A program made the translations under genes and the position numbers. This document shows positions 45,401-51,400 of a DNA stretch of 64,000 nt, piece after piece. This stretch comes from Diphasiastrum complanatum. Its lineage: Eukaryota > Streptophyta > Lycopodiopsida > Lycopodiales > Lycopodiaceae. Numbering within the stretch: position 1 is the stretch's first letter; each line of letters opens with the position of its first letter. Under the pieces are notes generated by a model. That model made no database searches. It was not told the origin of the DNA and worked only from the letters and a program-made list of their open reading frames with translations. The stretch lies in the NCBI GenBank assembly GCA_029204225.1, contig CM055106.1:40688368-40752367 (forward strand), read 5' to 3'.

Positions 45401-48400
45401 TCCTGTGTTTACCACAGTTTGATCAGAAATTTATTGTTGAGACCGATGCTAGTAATGTTGGTTTGGGTGCCTTGCTTCGTCAATCTCAGTATATTATTGC
45501 TTATGAGTCGCGTCGTTTACGCTCTTATGAGCAACGTTATTCTGTCCATGAGAAAGAGCTTCTTGCCATTATCTATGCTCTTAAGAAGTGGCGCCATTAC
45601 CTGTACCGTGTTCCTTTTGATATCGTTACTGATCATCAGTCCTTACGTTATCTCTTCTCCCAGCGTGATCTTAGTGATCGTCAATTTCGTTGGTTGCAGT
45701 TTTTACAATCTTTTGATTTTTCTATTTTGTATCGTCCTGGTCGTGCTAACACTGCTGCTGACGCATTGTCTAGACTTCCTGCTTTATTGAATACCCTTGT
45801 TGCCACGATCCCTTCCTGGTTTGATGATCTTCCATCTGCTTATCTTACATGTTCTGATTTTCGTGATGTTTATAGTTCTGCTCCACCTATGTCGTCTTCA
45901 CCTCATCAGGCTTATTCCATTGTTGACCACCGTCTTTATCATTATGGTTCTCTTTGTATTCCTAGTTCTTTGGGTATCCGTTCTCAGTTGTTTTCGGATG
46001 CTCATTCGTCCCCAGTTGGGGGTCATTTTGGTTTTCAGAAGTCTTATGCTCGTCTTAAGGATAATTTCTATTGGCCATTCCTTAGGAAAGAGCTTGTTGT
46101 ACTTATTCGTACCTGTCCTTTCTGCTTACGTAATAAGTACTCTCGTGCTAAGTCCGCTGGTTTGCTTCAGAGTTGGCCTATTCCTCACCGCCAGTGGACT
46201 GATATTTCTATGGACTTCATCATTGGCCTTCCCCGCACCCGTCGTGGTCACGATTCATGTATGGTGGTAGTTGACAGGTTCTCGAAATAGGCACATTTCA
46301 TACCCTTCCGCAGTACTATCACAGCAGAGCAGTGTGCACGCTTGTTCCTTTCAGAGATATTTCGCTTACATGGGTTTCCTCGTACTATCCTTTCTGATCG
46401 GGATAGTAAGTTTACATCATTGTTCTGGACAAAGCTTATGCGTATATTGGATGTACAGCTTTTTATGGGGTCTGCTTATCATTCTACTTCTGATGGGCAG
46501 TCTGAGGTCCTTAACAGGATCCTTGAGGATTATTTGCGCCATTTTGTTACTCCTTCAGGGAAGGATTGGGATCAGCACTTATGTTTGGCAGAGTATAGCT
46601 ATAACAGCTCTGTTAGTACCAGCACCGGCGTTGCACCATTTTTATTATCTCATGGTTATGCACCTCTTTTACCTGGTATTCCTCTTCCTCCCGAGGATAC
46701 ACCTGTGACATTGTCTTCATTTCTATCAGGTGCTCGCGAGCTTATTCTCCAGGCCAGTTCCCATTTGCAGCAGGTCCAGCAGCGTTATCAGGCTTCAGTT
46801 GATCGTCATCGACGTCATGTTGAGTTTCATGTTGGTGATATGGTATATCTACGCCTACGGTTTGCACGTCATCATTTTATTCAGGGCCATGCTTCTACTG
46901 AGAAGCTTGCACCACGTTATTATGGGCCTTATTGTATATTGGAGGTTCTTAGTCCAGTTACATATCGTCTTCAGCTTCCTGCTTCCACACGTGCCTGTGA
47001 TATATTCCATGTCAGTTTATTACGTGCTGCTATTGAGGATGATGCTCCTCGTGATGCTGGGTTTCCTACTACACCGGATCTCTTTCCTTTATTACCTGCT
47101 GCTATCCTTCAGGTGCGTTTGCATCATAGTCGACGCCGCCGGCAGATTCAGTTCCTAGTCCAGTGGGATGGTCGTCCTGTTGAGGAGGCCACATGGGAGC
47201 CTATTGATGTCTTTTATCATACACCGTCACTTGCGGATCAGGCTCGTGCTCTTGCCGCACTTGTTGATTCCTCTACATCAGCTGTTGCTCCAGTTGTTAC
47301 TACACCAGATGCTGTTCCAGTTGATCCTCCAGGGCTTGCTGTTACTTGATCCAGTCCCTTATGGCAGTTGGGTCTTATTTTTGTGTCGGGGAGAGTTATG
47401 GACTCGGCTCATTACATTCGCCATGTCCATTTACATTTACTTTACTTTATGCATAAGCAGGCTTTGGGCCCTTTTTTATTCATTATTTGACATTTAGACT
47501 ATATGGTTGGCCTTGGGCCCTATTATTGACATTTAGACCATATTATTGGCCTTGGGCCCTATGATTCGCTATATTGGTTATTTGGTCATATTACTGAGAG
47601 TGTGGGCCTTCTTGGAGGGCGCACTATTTTCCCTCTCAGTTTGGCCCTAGCCACTGGAAGCTTCCTTTTAGGGCTTCCTCTTGGCTATAAGTAGGGATTC
47701 TGTGTCATTTGTTACTTGGCTTATGATATGATCTCCTTCTTTAGTCTCTTTAAGCTTTCTCTCTCCTGCTTTCTAGGGTTAAGTCTTGCTTATGTGATGC
47801 TTCATAGACTAAATCTAGATCAGCCGTGGCTACGTTCATAACTGCATAGTGGGTCCCATGAAGCACGGTCCCACACGTGACTACCTAGGATGGTGACCCG
47901 TGGCAGTGTGGCACCCAAACATGTTGATAACGCTAGACCTGCATCCTGCCCCTTGCGAGGCCGTCACTTAAGGGCGTACCGTTATGGTACATAACATCCC
48001 CTCCCCCATAAAAGCTTCCTTCGATGGGAGAAAACTTGGGAATCTAAGTTTCAAATCCTCCTCCTTTTCCTAGGCGTCCTCATCATCTGACTTACCTTTC
48101 CAACGTACTTAGAAATCAAATGATTCTTCAACTGATGAGGTCGGGTATCCATGGTCCTGTTAGGCTCATGGGGAACAAAGGAAGTCAAATCCTCCAATAA
48201 CACTAGATCATCTCTTGGAATAAGGTTGTCCTTTCCACCAAGTCGTTCCTTTAAACGATCACGTGGAATACAGGATGAATCGTAGTTCCAATGGGAAGTT
48301 CTAGTCCATGAGCAGACCGATTAGTCTTGTTTAGAATCTTAAAGGGGCCGCTATAACGTGGAGATAGCTTGGGGCATTTCCCCGCTCGAAGGACCTTGGA

Positions 48401-51400
48401 ATCTTTTGGGAATCTAGATACACCCAATTATTGATTTCATACTTAGTTGTCCTTTCCGTTCATCTTACATCGTGAGTTCTATTGTGTCTTTTCATTGGCG
48501 TGCCTGTTGTGACGACTTATGTCCTCTCCTTCAGTTCGTCCAATTGTTTAGCACATTTCTTTTCTCGCTTACTTTTTCTTGAGGAGAGCAGCTTTGGTTA
48601 GCATAGAATTAGTTGAGCCGATCTAATGCTTTCCTTAGCTACCTGCAACATTTCCTGCATATCATGGAAGAAATCGGCTACAGCTTGCACATTGAGACCT
48701 TTGAGTCCAACGGAGATAGGGGAACAAGGCTGAAAGCCATACAAAAGCATAAAACGACTAAATCCGATGGTAGAATATTTCATACTATTGTATGTGAACG
48801 CAACCATTGGGAGTTACTTTTCCCAATTTGACTGTCGTCTAGAAACATATGCACAACATATCTTCCATTGACTGGTCGACACGTTCGGTCTGCCCATCGG
48901 ATTTTGGGTGATCCGAAGATGAGAGACTTAAGGTAGTTTCCAGTCTTTCAAAGACTGCCTGTCAGAACTTGCTAGTGAACTTAGAATCACGATCACTAAC
49001 AATATTGTTCGGCAATCCATATAACCTGAACAACTTTTCAACGAAGAGTTGTGCAAGTTCCAAAGCTTTGACAATAGTTTTTGTTGGAATAAACTACGCC
49101 ATTTTGGTTAGTCTGTCAACTACTACCCAAATGGCATCATGACCCTTCCCTGACTTATGAAGTCCGATCACAATCCATGGAAATACTTTCCCACTTCTTA
49201 CTGGGAATTTCCAATGGATGTAACAGACTAGCTACTTTGAGTCTTTCCGCTTTATTAACTTGGCATTGCTCACATTTTTGAGCATATGCCTCTACATGAC
49301 CTTTCATCTTTGGCCAATAAAATTCTCTTTTTACAAGGTCAAGCATTCTCTGTATACTAGGATGTCCGACATTGTGACTATCGTGACACTTGTGCAGGAT
49401 TTGGGCTATAATGTCCACGATGTCTGGCACACACACTTTTCCTCTAGGAAACAGTAAACCATTCCTAATGGAATAATCAGCAAGTATCTTCTCTTTGTGA
49501 GACTTCCTGGAATTCTGCTTTCCAAGATTCTCTTTCAAAGTAGAGCTTCCCGCCTGGACTTCTTGCCAAATACGACCGAAAAACTCATCGGTTCGACACA
49601 AGTCTCGCAGAGAACGATACAGCTCGGATTGGAACTCATCAAACTATAACTGACTAACCTCTCCAATCCGGCTCAAAGCATCAGCGACACAATTTGACGT
49701 ACCTCGACAGTGCTTAATGTTTAAATCGAACTCCTAAATGAGTTCCGACCAATGGGCTAGACTTTTCAAATTAGGCATTGGGAAAGAAAAGTATGTATAC
49801 AATTTAAATTGAGATTTGAATTGACTTGAAACAATGATTGATCAATAAACTAGTTTGTTGGATAGGACACCACCTTTGGAAATGTTCTTAATAGGTCCAT
49901 CAAAGTAAGATTTCACGGGCATATCCTTCTCGCAATCATTTAACAATACATTGGAGAATAATGTTTTCCAGCCAATTTTCAGGTCGACCAAATCAACTTT
50001 AACATTGAAAGTAGAGAATAAGTACTGATTTCAAACATAAAACTTGGCACTTTTAATACTACGCTGTTGAACTGAATCAATACAAATGGTAGAAAGAATA
50101 AATTGACTCTCATGACAATATTGATAATGATGACTGTCATATTGAAATTCAGTTGGTTCATCGTCATTACTATATTGACCAACACAACGAAAGCCATTTC
50201 TATAGTCCCTAGGCTAATCAGGTTGATCTTCATTGTGTTCTTAATGTTGATCGTACAGTTCTTCCATCACTATATTCATTCCAAATTGGCTGATCTTCAT
50301 ACCCCATCCTTCATTTTCAGATCGAAGATTGAGGGTTAGAACAGAAAAGGAGGCCATAGAAGGATTACCTCTTTCCCTTCCTCTTGCATTCAAAGCCCTT
50401 GCCTTGATTTGACAATCTATCTCAAAATGGCCTGGTTTGCCGCAACAGTAACAAGCTTCTTTCTTTGAGTTAGAATTGGAGTCTCCTTGGGCTCCATGCT
50501 TCTTCCAGTATTCAGTTTCCCAATGGTTTTTCTTTCCACGAAAGGAACAAGGTCCCCGTTTGGAGACATTGTTGGCTCATCCTCTTGACGCAGATCTGTC
50601 CCTTCCTCGATCTCTTGATAGTCCTCATAACAAGAGCAATTATCTTTGTTTGGCTTATAAGAATTCTTAAGAACTTCTTTTCGAGCAAGAACGTCACTTA
50701 ATTATTTATAGCTAAGGAATCCTTTCATGAGACATTAGTGATGTTACAACATGATGGAAAGATTGAGGTAGCCCATTCAAGACCATATCGGCATCCTGTG
50801 TGTCTTCTCTACCCTCCTTGGGTTGATCTTTTATCTCGTTGATCCTTGTCAAGTAAGACATATTAAGATTATATCTTTGTATTCAAGAACCTTTGCTTCA
50901 AGAAGAGAATACAAGAAGAGGACATATTTCAATATTTCCCATGCTTGTGTAGGAGTATCAGCCATGTTGATATCAACTTGACATGGACATGTGGATTACG
51001 CAATGTGATTTTCTTGCCTCTTGTCAAATTGGATCATCTCTCAAGTTGGTTGTGCACCATCGGGAACCATGGGCCCTGCCTCCAAGCTCGTTGCAATCTC
51101 CCAAGAATTTTCCAAAAAGAGAAGCAAGTAGAAGCTTGATTCAATGAACTACTTGAGATTAGTTCTCCCTCTGGGGAGTACAATAAGTAAAGGCACAGGA
51201 AGTGTCAAGGATGAGGATGCTAAGAGCCAAGAGGTATGAGTTACATAAGTACACAAGAATTGAGAGTTACACAAGAGGTGGGAGTCCAGAGGTTAACTCC
51301 GAGGTGCATTTTTAGAGAGAGTAAAAATGAACGTTGGACCCACAAACTCGGCCTAAACAACTTACATGGGGGCGGGGGGGGGGGGGGGGGGGGGGGGGGT

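Larger units (their letters stand above)
35921..47843 (+). mobile_element. Gypsy element B (family G2) with element C nested in gag
   Basis: The LTRs 35921-36371 and 47394-47843 differ at a handful of sites. The 5-bp repeat GCATA flanks the element (35916-35920, 47844-47848). The ends are AGTTATG and CATAACT, a perfect 7-bp inverted repeat lacking TG/CA. Primer site at 36372; purine tract TCGGGGAG before the 3' LTR. Without C (5245 bp plus the 5-bp duplication) the element would be about 6.7 kb with a single gag-pol frame. One nonsense codon and the C insertion inactivate it. It lies in sense in KDTA intron 8. Confidence 0.95.

Noticed and set aside
51368-51399. Poly-G run as a functional G-quadruplex element
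   Set aside because: It is a near-pure homopolymer and may be a sequencing or assembly artefact; no conserved spacing.
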